Of a DNA stretch of 64,000 nt, positions 38,276-48,706 are shown piece by piece. Position numbers and translations under genes: made by a program. This DNA comes from Avena insularis (lineage: Eukaryota > Streptophyta > Magnoliopsida > Poales > Poaceae): NCBI GenBank assembly GCA_023614405.1, contig CM042694.1:94471285-94535284 (forward strand), in the 5' to 3' direction. The first letter of the stretch is position 1; every line of letters begins with the position of its first letter. The notes under the pieces are model-generated. The model searched no databases, had not been told where the DNA came from, and saw only the letters and a list, made by a program, of their open reading frames with translations.

Positions 38276-38936
38276 CTTGGGTACAGATCAGGTACTCGAT
38301 TTTTTTTAGATGGAAAATAATTTCCATTAACCAAACTGCTCAACAAAATCGCTGGCAACAAGAACAAAAATCCCTCCCTGTTCCGTCTACTTCCAGCGGG
38401 CATATAGTTAACCAGATGCGATTCCTTCCTAAAATAGATCCATGGTTCGATTGTATATATTTAACCGTGAAGTTTATATATTAACATCTTTTTAGATTGT
38501 TTACATGTATTTTTGCACGGGCATTTTACTAGTTTTCACAAAAACCCGACAGACATAGAGTCCTTTCCCTGCCGAATTGGGGGGAAACGTCGAGCCGTCG
38601 GCAAATCGGGCACGGCGACCTCGAATCAGCCGAGGCGGCGTCGCCTACCTCGATGGAGAGGCCGAATTGGGATGGGAGACGGTGGCCGCACCGTTCACAT
38701 TGATTCGCCCCGCCAGAAACGAGCCAAGGCGGGATGAAGGAATCAGATGGTTGTGTGGCTCTAGAACGATCGGCGCTGGCCGCTCCGAGCCCTTCAACTC
38801 TTCAAGGCCACCCCGAAGACTTTATTTCTGCCTCGACACCAAATCTAGCAGCAAGCACTACCAGGGTCAGTGTATCATTCCTGGAACTCTGATCCTAAAT
38901 TTCCTTGATATCACACTATTTCTCTCTGCAGTCTTG
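38276..38936. other. Intergenic between small frame and PHO1 stop; contains PHO1 3' UTR
   Basis: The right part must include the PHO1 3' untranslated region (minus strand). A plus-strand frame from 38577 runs into and past the PHO1 stop; its composition (Arg/Gly/Pro-rich, then hydrophobic) does not support a protein. CpG-rich from about 38560 to 38820. Confidence 0.45.
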
Positions 38937-41900
38937 TCAGTCAGTTTCGAGTTCCCGAAATGGTAATGGGACAGTCTTCACCGCTCTGAACTTGCCAACA
39001 TTGTTCAAGTGTTCATTCTCCAGCCTGCAGTCAAGGATTTACCCAATTTATATCTAAAACACTGAAACCAGCTAAAAAACTAGACTGAAGAGAATGATCC
39101 CAGCTTTATACTAGTGTGAACTACCTGTAGAAGTTCCAGTGTCCTCGCCGAATTATTTCCAGTGAAGCAAGAGCGAAATCCAGTAGGCGAGTCTCGTTCT
39201 TACTAATATGAAACTTCATTACACTCTCCGTCCAGGCTAGACGAAGTGCGAGATTTAACACCTGCATTGTGAAGGCATTATTACTACTGCTCCTAGTTTT
39301 GTAATTTCTGTACTTATAAATTAGTCGAACAAAGTAGTACAATACCATTGAAGCGTAGTAGATAGACTTCTTCTTCAGGATGAGCTCATCTCGAAGCCAC
39401 AGGTTCTTAGATTTTCGGGTGAAGAAGCCCCAGTCCTTGACAAAGTCCCAGTATAGCTGGTAAAAGGTGGCGCCCAAGCACGAGATGATGACCATCGACA
39501 TCCAAAACGGCGTCGGCGTTGCGCTATACTTGAACCTGACAGCAGCTGCAACCATGGCCGATACGTACTTGCCGGCATTGGCGAGCTGATTAGTGTCATT
39601 TTCCTCCAGGTACCTTCTTAAACACTTCAAAACATGTTTACAAGGTTTAGTTAGAAAGTGATTGGAACGACTTGAAATCTTACTATTGTTCATTTGCTTG
39701 TCAGATTTATACCTGCATAGCTCTCCAGTAGTAAGGGAGAAAGGAGATCACGTAGGCTAGGTGCTTGTAATTCTGGCTATTTGTACACGTTTCATATGGG
39801 TTAGCCCTAAAGCTTCCTGCCATGAAGTAGCACGCTGCAAACTCCATGTGCCTTAATAATGGAATCTGGAACACATACAATTTAATAACTTATAAGAAAT
39901 TGCATTTGACGGCTCCTTAGTTGTAGTAATTCTGTATGCATTCTTAGTACTTAGTACCTGGCTAGTTAGTTGGTCAGCCATGAAGAAATCAGCCATCAGC
40001 ACCTGCATCACAAGGCAGCCTTATGTTCAGATGCATGTTTCTTCTGGGAAACCTCATCAGGTAAATTTTCATTACAGTTTGTGAATCATCTCCTTACCTT
40101 GTAGAATGGCGAGAATACAATGTTGCGCAAGACACGCATGAAGCAGTACCGCGTCGAGCGGTAGAACACGTTAAACGGACAGACCAAAAGTCCAGTCGAC
40201 AACTGAAATAGTAGATGCGAAGTTTTTGAGAAGTGACATAAGTTTCACCACAGCCCAATTTATGTATTTTTGTTTCACACATAGTTTGTGTTACTTACTA
40301 CTATCAGTGCACCGGGTACAGCATTGGCGTAGGATACACCGGCATTCCTGAGGAAGAGGTTGATGACCAGCGCGGCAACCACTGTGCACATGATGGATGC
40401 AGACATGAGGAAGGCGTCTCTGTGCGTCAGAGCGGTATTCGGTGCGAAATCGAAGATGAAATTCTGGTTGATTCTGGTGCTCTTCCACATGAATAGGTTG
40501 CACCCGTACAAGAAGCAGTGCAGGCTGATAAGCGCGAACATGCTGTAGAAAATACAAGGACATGCTAACTGTCATGTTGAGGTAAAATTTCTTCCTTGAT
40601 TATTCATATATCAACTCTACAATCCAGATATTTAAAATGTTTAAATTCTTAACTTGTGCCAAGAACAACCTTGGCTTTAGAGATTACCTGAAAACATGGT
40701 AAACTACTTCCATGTATGACGTATTTCCAGCAGAGGCAAAAATGCCAGAAACGTGGGCCAAAATAGCATAGATGATGAATAGGCTCACAAATGTGCCCGT
40801 GAACAATCCTGAAAACAAGAAACAGAAAACACAAAGTTAGAATTTTCGAAAAAATTCTCCAACATACAGAAGATGGCAGATAGATGACATCTGAATCTAC
40901 GTGCCTACCTACGAGGAAGGTGATCATGTGCGTGCTCCTGGGCTGCTGCGGCTTGAGGTACTTCATCGCCACCATCCGGTCGTTGCCTGCAAAATTCTTC
41001 AGGAAGAGGGACTCCACCTCGTCCGAGAGCTGAAGTACCTGCTCAAAATTTCGTAGCATAAACATCCGATCAGACTGTTCAGTTTGTGTACATACTTACA
41101 AGTCTGGAACTCCCATGAGAAAATCTTATAGATGATGATACCTTGTCGGATGTGCTGAATGACGATCTCTTCACCTTCTGTGAAAATAACTCTGTCGCCC
41201 GTTGTTGCTCTGACACCTGAGAGTAGCCAGTGTTAGTTGCTGATGGCATGGAGAAACACAGCAGTGACCCTATTATTCAGTTAGAGAGTGTTTGCGTGTT
41301 GTTATTTCTTCAGTTTCGTCAGTAGCTAGGACTTGATCGCTCAACCAGCACTAGTCTCTCGATCTGCATGATTCGTTTATGGGATCGTGGGGATCACTCC
41401 TGTCTCTGTAATCAGATTAAATGAAAGGGAATAAAAAGCGAGAAAACGCTGCGCAACTGTATGCAGCACAAACACCTGATGATGTCCACTGTGATTTGAT
41501 CTTTGTATTCCATAGCTGTGCTGCGCTGAGAGAGATCTCAGATCACAATTATGTATGTCAACTCTATTGCCTGGTCAGTTTTGCATATCTGGGCTAGTTC
41601 TGCTATTGCTGCAGATATTGCAGTAGTTTATATTATCTGTGCGCAGCGTGCTGCCCATTAACTAGGATCATACGGATCACAAGCTGTACAATCAATTTTC
41701 TTGTACCAATTGATACAACATGGTCACCAGTATATACTCGCCTACAAGGAAGCAGTGTTAATTTAAGTACATCGCTTCTCTATATCGATTCTGTTTAAGA
41801 CTCTACTCTGTTCCTGTCCATCCATTTTGTAAAGTATATACACATGTGTTGCTAGTGAGCAGTAGCATGTTATGACGTACCTTGACGAATTTCTTGAGAA

Positions 41901-43286
41901 TCTTGGTGAAGGCCTTTACATTCAGAGAACTGCATCCATCCATTTATCCATTCCACAACAGAAAAAAGCAGTCAGCCCCACCACAATTTCAAGGCAACAG
42001 AAAAGGATGTCGCCTAGCTAGGCAGCTGCATGACAACAGATGTAGATGATGATAGATACCTGAACTTCTTGAGGAGGTCGAGGCCACGGTAGAGGGCCAT
42101 GAAGGCGTCGCGGATGTTCTTCTCGGCGTGCTGGACCTTCTTGCGGTGGACGAAGGCGGCGGCGGGGTCGGCGCCATCCTTGCGCAGCACGTTCACCAGC
42201 TCCTCCCACACCTTGAGCGCCGTCCGGCCCGGGTTGGTTGCCGGGATGTCGATCCGCACCGTCGACGGCAGCTGCAGCGAGCCGGGTCTACTCTTGGAAC
42301 CGTCCTTCTTGGCGTCCTTCTTCCCCGGCAGGCCCACGAAGCTGACCCCGTTGCGCTCCAGCGCCGCCATCACCTCGTCGGCCACCGCCGCGCCCTCCGT
42401 CATCTGCGCCTGCTGCAGCTCCACGCTCCCGTCTGCGAGAGTGGACAGGTGGAGTCGGTCATCACGTGAGGCGCGCGTGCGATCGTCCATGCGTAAAGGG
42501 TGATATGCTGCTAGGCAGTGGGGTTCATGTGTGCTGCGACGTGACGTGGGTTGGTTGGAGGAGGGTGATGCGATCGAGCCGTTGACACGAACCAACGAAC
42601 GGCCGCGTGCGTGTGCATGTGTGATCGATGCACCTACCTGACATGGACTGCGGCGAGGCGAGGCCGGAGAGCAGGTACCGGCCGGAGGCGTTGAGCTGCG
42701 GCGAGAGCGGCGCCGTCGCCGGCATGGAGCGGGTGCGGCCGAGCAGGCCCCTGGCGCGGCGGGTGGCGGCGTGGTCGGCGAGGATGCGCTTGACGTCGGC
42801 GAGGATGCGGAGCTGGTCGATGAGCGCCTCGCCGCGGCCCAGCAGCTCGGCCTCCTGCGCCGCGTAGAAGGTGTTCACCTTGTCCAGCTCCTCGTCCGCC
42901 CTCTCCAGGAACTCCCTCTCGTGCTTGGCCGCGGGCCGCACCAGCTCCCCCGACGACTCCGAGCTCTCCTCGTCCTCCTGCCAAAATTAAAATGCACGTC
43001 AGGAACTGCTCGAGCAGCAATCATCTTCCAAGCTAGCTAGCTAGACGGCGCAGGCACGCACCAGAGAAGCGCGCACCCTGGGCGCGAACCGGGCGGCGAG
43101 GGCGCGGACGGAGAAGCCACCGGCGACGAGCGCATCGGCGTCGGAGTTAGTGGTCGTCGAGCCATCCTCGTCGCGGCGCGCGAGCTTGATCTTCTTGATG
43201 AGCTTCTTGAGGCACTTGTAGTCGACGAAGGCGCCCTTCCACTCCGGGATGATGCTGGCCTCGTACTCCCGCGAGAACTTCACCAT
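38937..43286 (-). CDS. PHO1: PHO1-family SPX-EXS phosphate exporter, 14 exons, 787 residues
   Basis: Exports inorganic phosphate from cells, typically for xylem loading in roots; PHO1 proteins act in Golgi/endosome and plasma membrane. Exons (minus): 43062-43286, 42638-42977, 42060-42432, 41881-41929, 41142-41216, 40909-41038, 40688-40808, 40299-40542, 40098-40202, 39958-40002, 39713-39865, 39346-39624, 39125-39261, 38937-39024. All introns are GT-AG and the exons sum to 2364 nt in frame. The start [20 protein letters not shown] is the family start; an upstream in-frame Met (43305-43307) is less likely. The SPX domain (about 1-340) has [12 protein letters not shown] (inositol-pyrophosphate contact helix) and a final helix [12 protein letters not shown], with Val328 where relatives have Asp. 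Membrane segments begin at about 390. The EXS domain (about 560-780) has [29 protein letters not shown] and [17 protein letters not shown]. Length is normal for PHO1. Paralogue number cannot be decided. Confidence 0.94.
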
Positions 43287-43444
43287 GCCGTCACGCCGTG
43301 CCGCCACGCCTCACACTATATACTCGATCAGCCCAGCTCGATCGACAGGAGAATCGAGGCGAGTTGCTTCTTGTCCGGGACGATGGAGTCTACATGGGGC
43401 GGGGGGACAGGGACAGGCAGGAGTGGTGGCACAAGCCATGGTGC

Positions 43445-43452
43445 TTATATAG
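43445..43452 (-). promoter_or_regulatory. TATA box of PHO1
   Basis: Minus strand CTATATAA, about 160 bases upstream of the PHO1 start codon, which would give a 5' UTR of roughly 125-130 bases. Confidence 0.6.
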
Positions 43453-44265
43453 ACTGAGACACGGGAGAGAGGGAGAGAGAAGAGAAGCAGCCACGGTACT
43501 CTCCGATCGAGTTCCCTCTTCCCACTCAAATTGGGAATTTGCAGCACTAGTGATCGGTGGTGGTAGTGGTGGTGCTAAAAAAGATGGAGATAGAAAGTAT
43601 TAGGTATAAGGACGAATTAAAGGGAGAAACCTTAGAAGGAAAAAGTTGATGGCGAGAAGGGAAAACAAAAAACGTAGTGGAGATCTGCACTTGCATGCAC
43701 CACAATGCAGCATGCGCGTGTAGATGTGTGCGTGCGCGCGTGCGGTGCACGGTATGCATGTGCCCCTACTATTAAGACCGGTGTACGTGGCTAGCGAGCT
43801 AGCTGCTGTTGATGGATCGATGGAAATGCGGGTTGCAGTTGGCGTGCGTCACTTGCTCGGGGAGAAAGGGAGGAAGTAGGAGATGGGAGCACGAACGTTG
43901 CCACTTTTGGGCGAAAAGACAGGGACACACGAGCGAGGGATTGCAGGATCAAGCAAACACACCATCCCTCAAAATGCGAAAACTCATTACAGCTTGCTGA
44001 TACTACGTGTCATCCAATTTATCAAGCCCCTCAGCGCGCGTCGATGTATGCAAATTGAGTCGTATATCCATATATATGATCAATGTGATCCAGAGCATCT
44101 CCATCCATAAGCCGCCAAATATACTTTTTGCTTGCAAGGAAATAAATCAAACAAATAGCATCCCATAGAGTTTACTTCTTGCCGCATTCCTGGCTGGCCA
44201 AATCACAACAGAACCGCCGCGCAAAGTTAACCGTAAAAAATCGAGGTGTAGGCAATTGCCGCCTC
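43453..44265. other. PHO1 upstream region
   Basis: No gene. It includes a purine-rich GAGAGAGGGAGAGAGAAGAG stretch near 43465-43485 (GA/CT-rich on the minus strand, common near plant start sites), GTGCGTGCGCGCGTGCG near 43727-43743, and the P1BS-like site. Confidence 0.5.
44062..44069. promoter_or_regulatory. P1BS-like motif (PHR binding site)
   Basis: GTATATCC fits GNATATNC, the site bound by PHR1-type MYB-CC factors in phosphate-starvation promoters. It lies about 780 bases upstream of the PHO1 start. One such match per few kb is expected by chance, so this is suggestive only. Confidence 0.35.
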
Positions 44266-44571
44266 CTACTCGCCGATCGCCGCGTTGGATGCCGATGCCG
44301 TTGATGTTGCTCCTCGTGCCGCCGTCGCCCTACGAACGCCAATTTCTTGCGAGATGGCGTCGTGGTAGAACGACATGTACGCCGCCTTCACCTCTGGGTC
44401 CATCATCCAAGTGTCGGCCGTCAAGATCGGGAAGTCTTCCTTCCTTTTCTTCACGGCCACTTTCTCCTTCTCAATCTCGACCTTCTCGTCTTGCTTGGAC
44501 AACAACGACTCCCGCCTTTGATCACTCTTTTGACCTAGTAGGATGATAAAGTTGGCAATCGATGCTTGCAC
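44266..44571 (-). pseudogene. Fragment of NAM-associated / Myb-SANT-like transposon-linked protein
   Basis: The 101-residue frame has a charged helix (EIEKEKVAVKKRKEDF) followed by ILTADTWMMDPEVKAAYMSF. This is like the C-terminal part of the plant proteins often labelled no-apical-meristem-associated or GST T3-like, which are abundant in grass genomes and linked to PIF/Harbinger elements. No DNA-binding N-terminal half is visible; upstream frames to about 44850 give only short suggestive pieces. Most likely a truncated gene fragment with no function. The family assignment is from memory of the motif and needs a search. Confidence 0.45.
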
Positions 44572-44908
44572 CCTGTTGGATGATAATGCTTCAACAACGA
44601 CCGCCCTTGACCTTCTTGTTGCTGATTGGTCGTCCCGCCGATGTTGCTAGTGGCGCATCCAGATCGACGATGTCGTCGACTGCCTTCCTCAAAGAACAAG
44701 GACCCGAGCAGAGAAAAAATTGGGGAGGGGTGCGACGCCATAGAGCTCATAAATCCTATTCGGAAGAGAATAATGAGAGAACCCGAACACACATGCTTGG
44801 CCAGCTTAGAATTAAAGAGCTTTGTGTTATTTTGTATGTTAATAACCATGATGTCACTTGGCGGATAGAAATGTGTTGTGCGGAGAATCAGCCCTTGAGG
44901 CTAGCCCT

Positions 44909-45458
44909 AGTGGTAGTATCATAAGAGCAATTCCAATAGTACAGCCGGCTTGCTGGCTATAAGATCGTCTATCGTCAGCTTATAGTCCAAGTAGTGTAAT
45001 AGTTACCTTCAAAGATTTACTAATTTATATGTCAATGGCCCACTCACATACTCAGAAAGTGCCTAGGAGCACACACAATAGCTAGTTATTGCATGAGAGC
45101 CCACATCTCTTCTCTCACCTCTTATTTCTCATCCAACTAAGCAAAACAATACTAGTTTAATTCTTATAGCCAGCTGACTAGAATTTATTATATTTGCTCT
45201 AAGGTGTATCATGCATGCCACCTTGACAAAATGATGATATGACACAACAATTAATAAAGAGAGAGGTGCTAGAAGTAATATGATACGGTATCATGGCACA
45301 TGTAACAAGAAAATTTAGGTTCAAATACATCTTGTACATCAAATTATATCATGATTCTACAAATAATTAAATAGCATGAGATTATGATACAACTAGATAA
45401 TATTAAGCACTATAGGAATAGTATCATATGCATGATACTACTATATGATACTTTCACT
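44909..45458. mobile_element. Outer MITE, interrupted by a Tourist-like MITE
   Basis: The left end AGTGGTAGTATCAT and the reverse complement of the right end AGTGAAAGTATCAT are similar inverted termini. The interior is AT-rich with repeated ATGATACTA-type motifs. Without the inner insertion it would be about 270 bases. Target duplication not resolved. Confidence 0.4.
44925..45199. mobile_element. Tourist-like (PIF/Harbinger) MITE, TSD TAA
   Basis: 275 bases with imperfect terminal inverted repeats of about 40 bases: the left end begins GAGCAATTCCAATAG and the reverse-complemented right end begins GAGCAAATATAATAA, both running into TGGCTATAAG. TAA flanks both sides (44922-44924 and 45200-45202), as expected for Tourist elements. 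Confidence 0.8.
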
Positions 45459-46314
45459 ATGATCATCCTGGACAACTTGTTCCAATGCAAAGGATTGAGA
45501 GGAAGCGGCCACACGAAAGAGCGGCTTAAAATGAGGTTCTTTTCAGCTTCGGCTCATTTTCACCTATATAAGCCGCCCTAAAAACTGAAAAGAACCATGA
45601 CACTATCCATTTATTCGACGATGAAAGTACATCAAACCTACATATAAACCTGCGACAGTTAGGCTGATATTTTTCCCATTAAAATCTCATCCGTTCTTTG
45701 TTGTTGCTAAACCTGAACCTCTGCTTTTCTCTTCTATCTTATCATATTAAATATAATACTAGGACGAGATCGTCCCTTGGGATACAACTGAATTGATTCA
45801 GACAGCACTGGCCGGATGCAAACGTGTTGAGTAAGCCCACACGCGCATTTGCTAATTAACAAGACAACCAAGATCGATCGAGAGGACGGGGATCAACTTG
45901 GTCTTAAAATACTTCGTGTGGCGGTACACCGAGCATGGTGTGTGTGTGGTGCTTTATGTGGTTGTGGGTCGCTTATTGGATCACAGAGAAATCGAATGTT
46001 GGACGGCAGAGGAGGGAGAGCAGTGTCGAGGGACCAGATCAAGTGTAGGCACGCACCTGCGTACGTCAGTGGCGGCCACGCAGCAGTGATGCTGCTGCTG
46101 CTTCGGTGAGGTACTGACGTGTCATTCACTAGGTCGGCACATGCATGACCAGTGACCACCACTCTCCCGCAATTTTTCTGTACCGGGAAAACAAGCAATA
46201 GGCTTCAATACTTTCTTTAAGAAAGCTATAGGTTTTTTCAGTGGTTAGACACGTACGTGCACTAGCAGGTTATGATATCCTTAGCTTTTTTTACCGAAAT
46301 TGTTACTCCTTTTG
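45459..46314. other. Intergenic, mostly unassigned
   Basis: Contains a short inverted pair near 45535-45597 (GGTTCTTTTCAG and CTGAAAAGAACC) around a TATATAAG, which could be a small foldback. Nothing else recognised. Confidence 0.5.
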
Positions 46315-46330
46315 TTTGCGAAAACATACT

Positions 46331-46638
46331 TTTTTTTGTTTTGTTTTGAGAAACACAGTACAAATCGTAGACACTCATAACACGCACATGCACCCACCCC
46401 TATGAACGCACACACGCACACCCTACCCCTATGAGCACCTCCGAGAGCCTGGGCCGGCGGATCGAGTCTTGAGATTGACGAAGTCACCACGAGCGCCTCG
46501 CTGTCGACGAAAACGTCGTCTCCCACTGAAAGAATATTCCGTCTTTATGCAACACACAGTATCAAACCTGGGGTTTGAACTCTGGTGGACTAGGGGTACA
46601 ACCATCCTCCTAGCCACCCAACCACAGGTTGATTTGCT
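46331..46638 (-). mobile_element. tRNA-derived SINE with 16-bp target duplication
   Basis: Minus-strand element. Its head (reverse complement of about 46600-46632) has TGGTTGGGTGGCTAGGAGG, an A-box-like phrase, and GAGTTCAAACCCC, a B-box-like phrase, as in RNA polymerase III promoters. Its tail is A-rich (plus strand TTTTTTTTGTTTTGTTTTGA). TTTGCGAAAACATACT flanks both sides exactly (46315-46330 and 46639-46654), typical of LINE-mediated insertion. Confidence 0.82.
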
Positions 46639-46899
46639 TTTGCGAAAACATACTAGGAGTACAAAATGGAGTACGTACATATGAATGGATCGAGAGATGA
46701 TTATTCCTAAACCCAACTAGATGTTTGCACATGATTTATTAGAATGTGATACTACCTCTCTTGCCTGAATTACTTGCTGCCAGCCTATTACTGATTATAA
46801 ACATGTGCACCCATCATCTGCGACAACTAATCGGAGCAGGCGAGGCTTTTTTATTTGCTCAACATCCTTTTACTTTCAACAAAAGGGAGAGGAGTGGCG

Positions 46900-47302
46900 T
46901 TATGGCTCCCAGGCTCCATAGAGCCGTTTTTTAAGCCTCAAAAATATGGATCCAAATGTTTCATAAAATTTTAAAAGAAAAAAATGCATGCATGTAGCCA
47001 ATTATATATGTATTCTATCAGCGTGTAAATTTTATTTTAATATTATAGGCTCACAAATAAAAAGACAAATTGAGTTTTTTTGCCGATGAACAGTACACTA
47101 AAGTACATATTTTGTCTTTTTATGCCATTTTGTCATTTTTGCCCAAACTATGTAGTATTTCAAGCTAAAAATGCACACACTAGTAGAATACATGGCTGGC
47201 TACATCCAGATATTTTTTTAGAATTTTAAATATATTAAATTAAAAACTTCAAAGTTTGGAAAAAGAAATACTAACATAACGGGCTATGTGGAGCCCGCGT
47301 TC
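46900..47302. mobile_element. Foldback/MITE-like inverted repeat element
   Basis: The two halves are imperfect inverted copies around a centre near 47090. For example ATGTAGCCAATT...ATGTATTCTA (46992-47020) is mirrored by GATGTAGCCAGCCATGTATT (reverse of about 47185-47206), and GGCTCC...CATAGAGCC at the left is mirrored by GGGCTCCACATAGCCC at the right. Superfamily and exact ends not determined. Confidence 0.45.
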
Positions 47303-47429
47303 CATTAAGGTTATATATTGGGAGGACAAGTTGTTTCTTTGTGTCAACGTAGTTGTCACTACCGTGAGTTCTCCCCGACCATCGGCGGCGACGCAACAGG
47401 GAATCCGTTTGCACGCCAAGATTTGCATA

Positions 47430-47656
47430 CTTCCTCGTCCGTAAATAAGTGTATTGTCTCAAATTAAATCTTTTAAAATTTGACCAACCTTATTGTATAT
47501 AGTAGCACCATATATAAGATCGAATTGATATATTACCCGGTGATGATACTATTTTGGTATCATAAATATGGCTATGTTTTTAAATAATTGATCAAACTTT
47601 AAACGATTTGATTTAAGAAAAAGCTAGAAGTACACTTATTCGTGGACGGGAAAATG
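47430..47656. mobile_element. Stowaway MITE (Tc1/Mariner), TSD TA
   Basis: Starts CTTCCTCGTCCGTAAATAAG; the reverse complement of the right end has CCCGTCCACGAATAAGTGTA. Flanked by TA at 47428-47429 and 47657-47658. It matches the CTCCCTCCGTCC-type termini of grass Stowaway elements. Confidence 0.78.
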
Positions 47657-47658
47657 TA

Positions 47659-48213
47659 CAACACGCAACATGCATGTAAATTCGTAACATGTCAAAGATC
47701 AGACTTATAAGAGGCGTGCGTGGTGCATGCATGCACGGCGTCACTTTTATATCGATCAAGATTGCGTACTTAATCTGCCCAAACCCAAACACGGACGTGA
47801 CGTGACGAGATGCGCGCGCGGAATACTGGGGTTTAATGTGAATCGACGCCGCGAGCATCAGGATATTTTGTTTTGTTTTTATATGACGTTGATTGATTCC
47901 GCGGCAGCGGAGAGTTAGGTGCATAAAACTCACGAGCAAAGGAAAGACCTTTCTGTACGCGGTGCGGAAGATAGGCGACATCTCAAAAATTCGATCGTGT
48001 ATCCATGGTTTTGGTTGAGTCCTTTGCCGGCACATCCCACACGATAGTCACTTGAACATCATAACACATGCATCACACACGTTTGGTTGCCGCAAGAAAA
48101 AATTGAGGCTTAGTGATTTGTCTCTTCCCACACGTTTGGTTCTAGGAAAATTGTGTGCATATTTGTGATGTTTAGGCTACTCCACGGTTTTTTCTTTGCC
48201 ACATCTCAGATGA
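47659..48213. other. Intergenic, nothing recognised
   Basis: No coding, repeat or RNA signal that I can support. The last three bases TGA are the CACTA target duplication. Confidence 0.5.
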
Positions 48214-48225
48214 CACTAGTGCACA

Positions 48226-48421
48226 CCCCCCCTCTAACACCGGTTTGGAGGGCCCTAACAGCGGTTGTAGAACCGCTGTTGAGGGTTCGGTGTTAGAGGG
48301 CCCCCCCTTAACACCGGTTCTTATACGAACCGGTGTTAAAGGGTGGCGCACGTGGGGCTGCCGCAGGGCTCAGGCCCTCCCCCCTTTAACACCGGTTCGT
48401 AACACGAACCGGTGTTAAAGG
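48226..48421. repeat. CACTA subterminal hairpin repeats, left end
   Basis: Palindromic units of the form TTAACACCGGTTCG ... CGAACCGGTGTTAA at 48308-48341 and 48385-48421, and a related TAACAGCGGTT...AACCGCTG unit near 48256-48278. In CACTA elements such repeats are bound by the transposon-encoded DNA-binding protein. Confidence 0.85.
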
Positions 48422-48706
48422 TTCTGTGCCGCGACAGGAAAATGAGATAAATCTCGCATGGCGAAAAACGGTCTAAATCTCTCGCCGAAGTTCGCCTGCC
48501 CCGTCGGGCGTATTTCTGGCGCCGACAGGGAGGGGGAGAGGGGGAATCGATCGGGAGCGGTATACACATACATCGTCATCGGTACATACGAGTACATGAA
48601 TAATTAAGCAACTATTATTATACACAATATCGTCATTGTTTGGTATTCTCCGTAAACGTTGAAGCATCAAGTACAAGATAAACACGTTCAAGCATATATA
48701 CAACGT

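Noticed and set aside
38577..38966. 129-residue plus-strand frame overlapping the PHO1 stop
   Set aside because: Composition shifts from Arg-rich to hydrophobic and its end is the antisense of the PHO1 last exon. Kept only as part of the antisense hypothesis.
42099..42941. Long plus-strand and alternative minus-strand frames across PHO1 exons 2-3
   Set aside because: Shadows of GC-rich PHO1 exons; the minus frame with SPX motifs explains the region.
43283..43307. Upstream in-frame Met (MAARRDG before [10 protein letters not shown]) as PHO1 start
   Set aside because: PHO1 proteins start at [10 protein letters not shown]; the seven extra residues have no counterpart in the family.
46590..46640. 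tRNA-like A and B boxes
   Set aside because: They belong to a SINE with target duplications and a long body; there is no cloverleaf of a functional tRNA.
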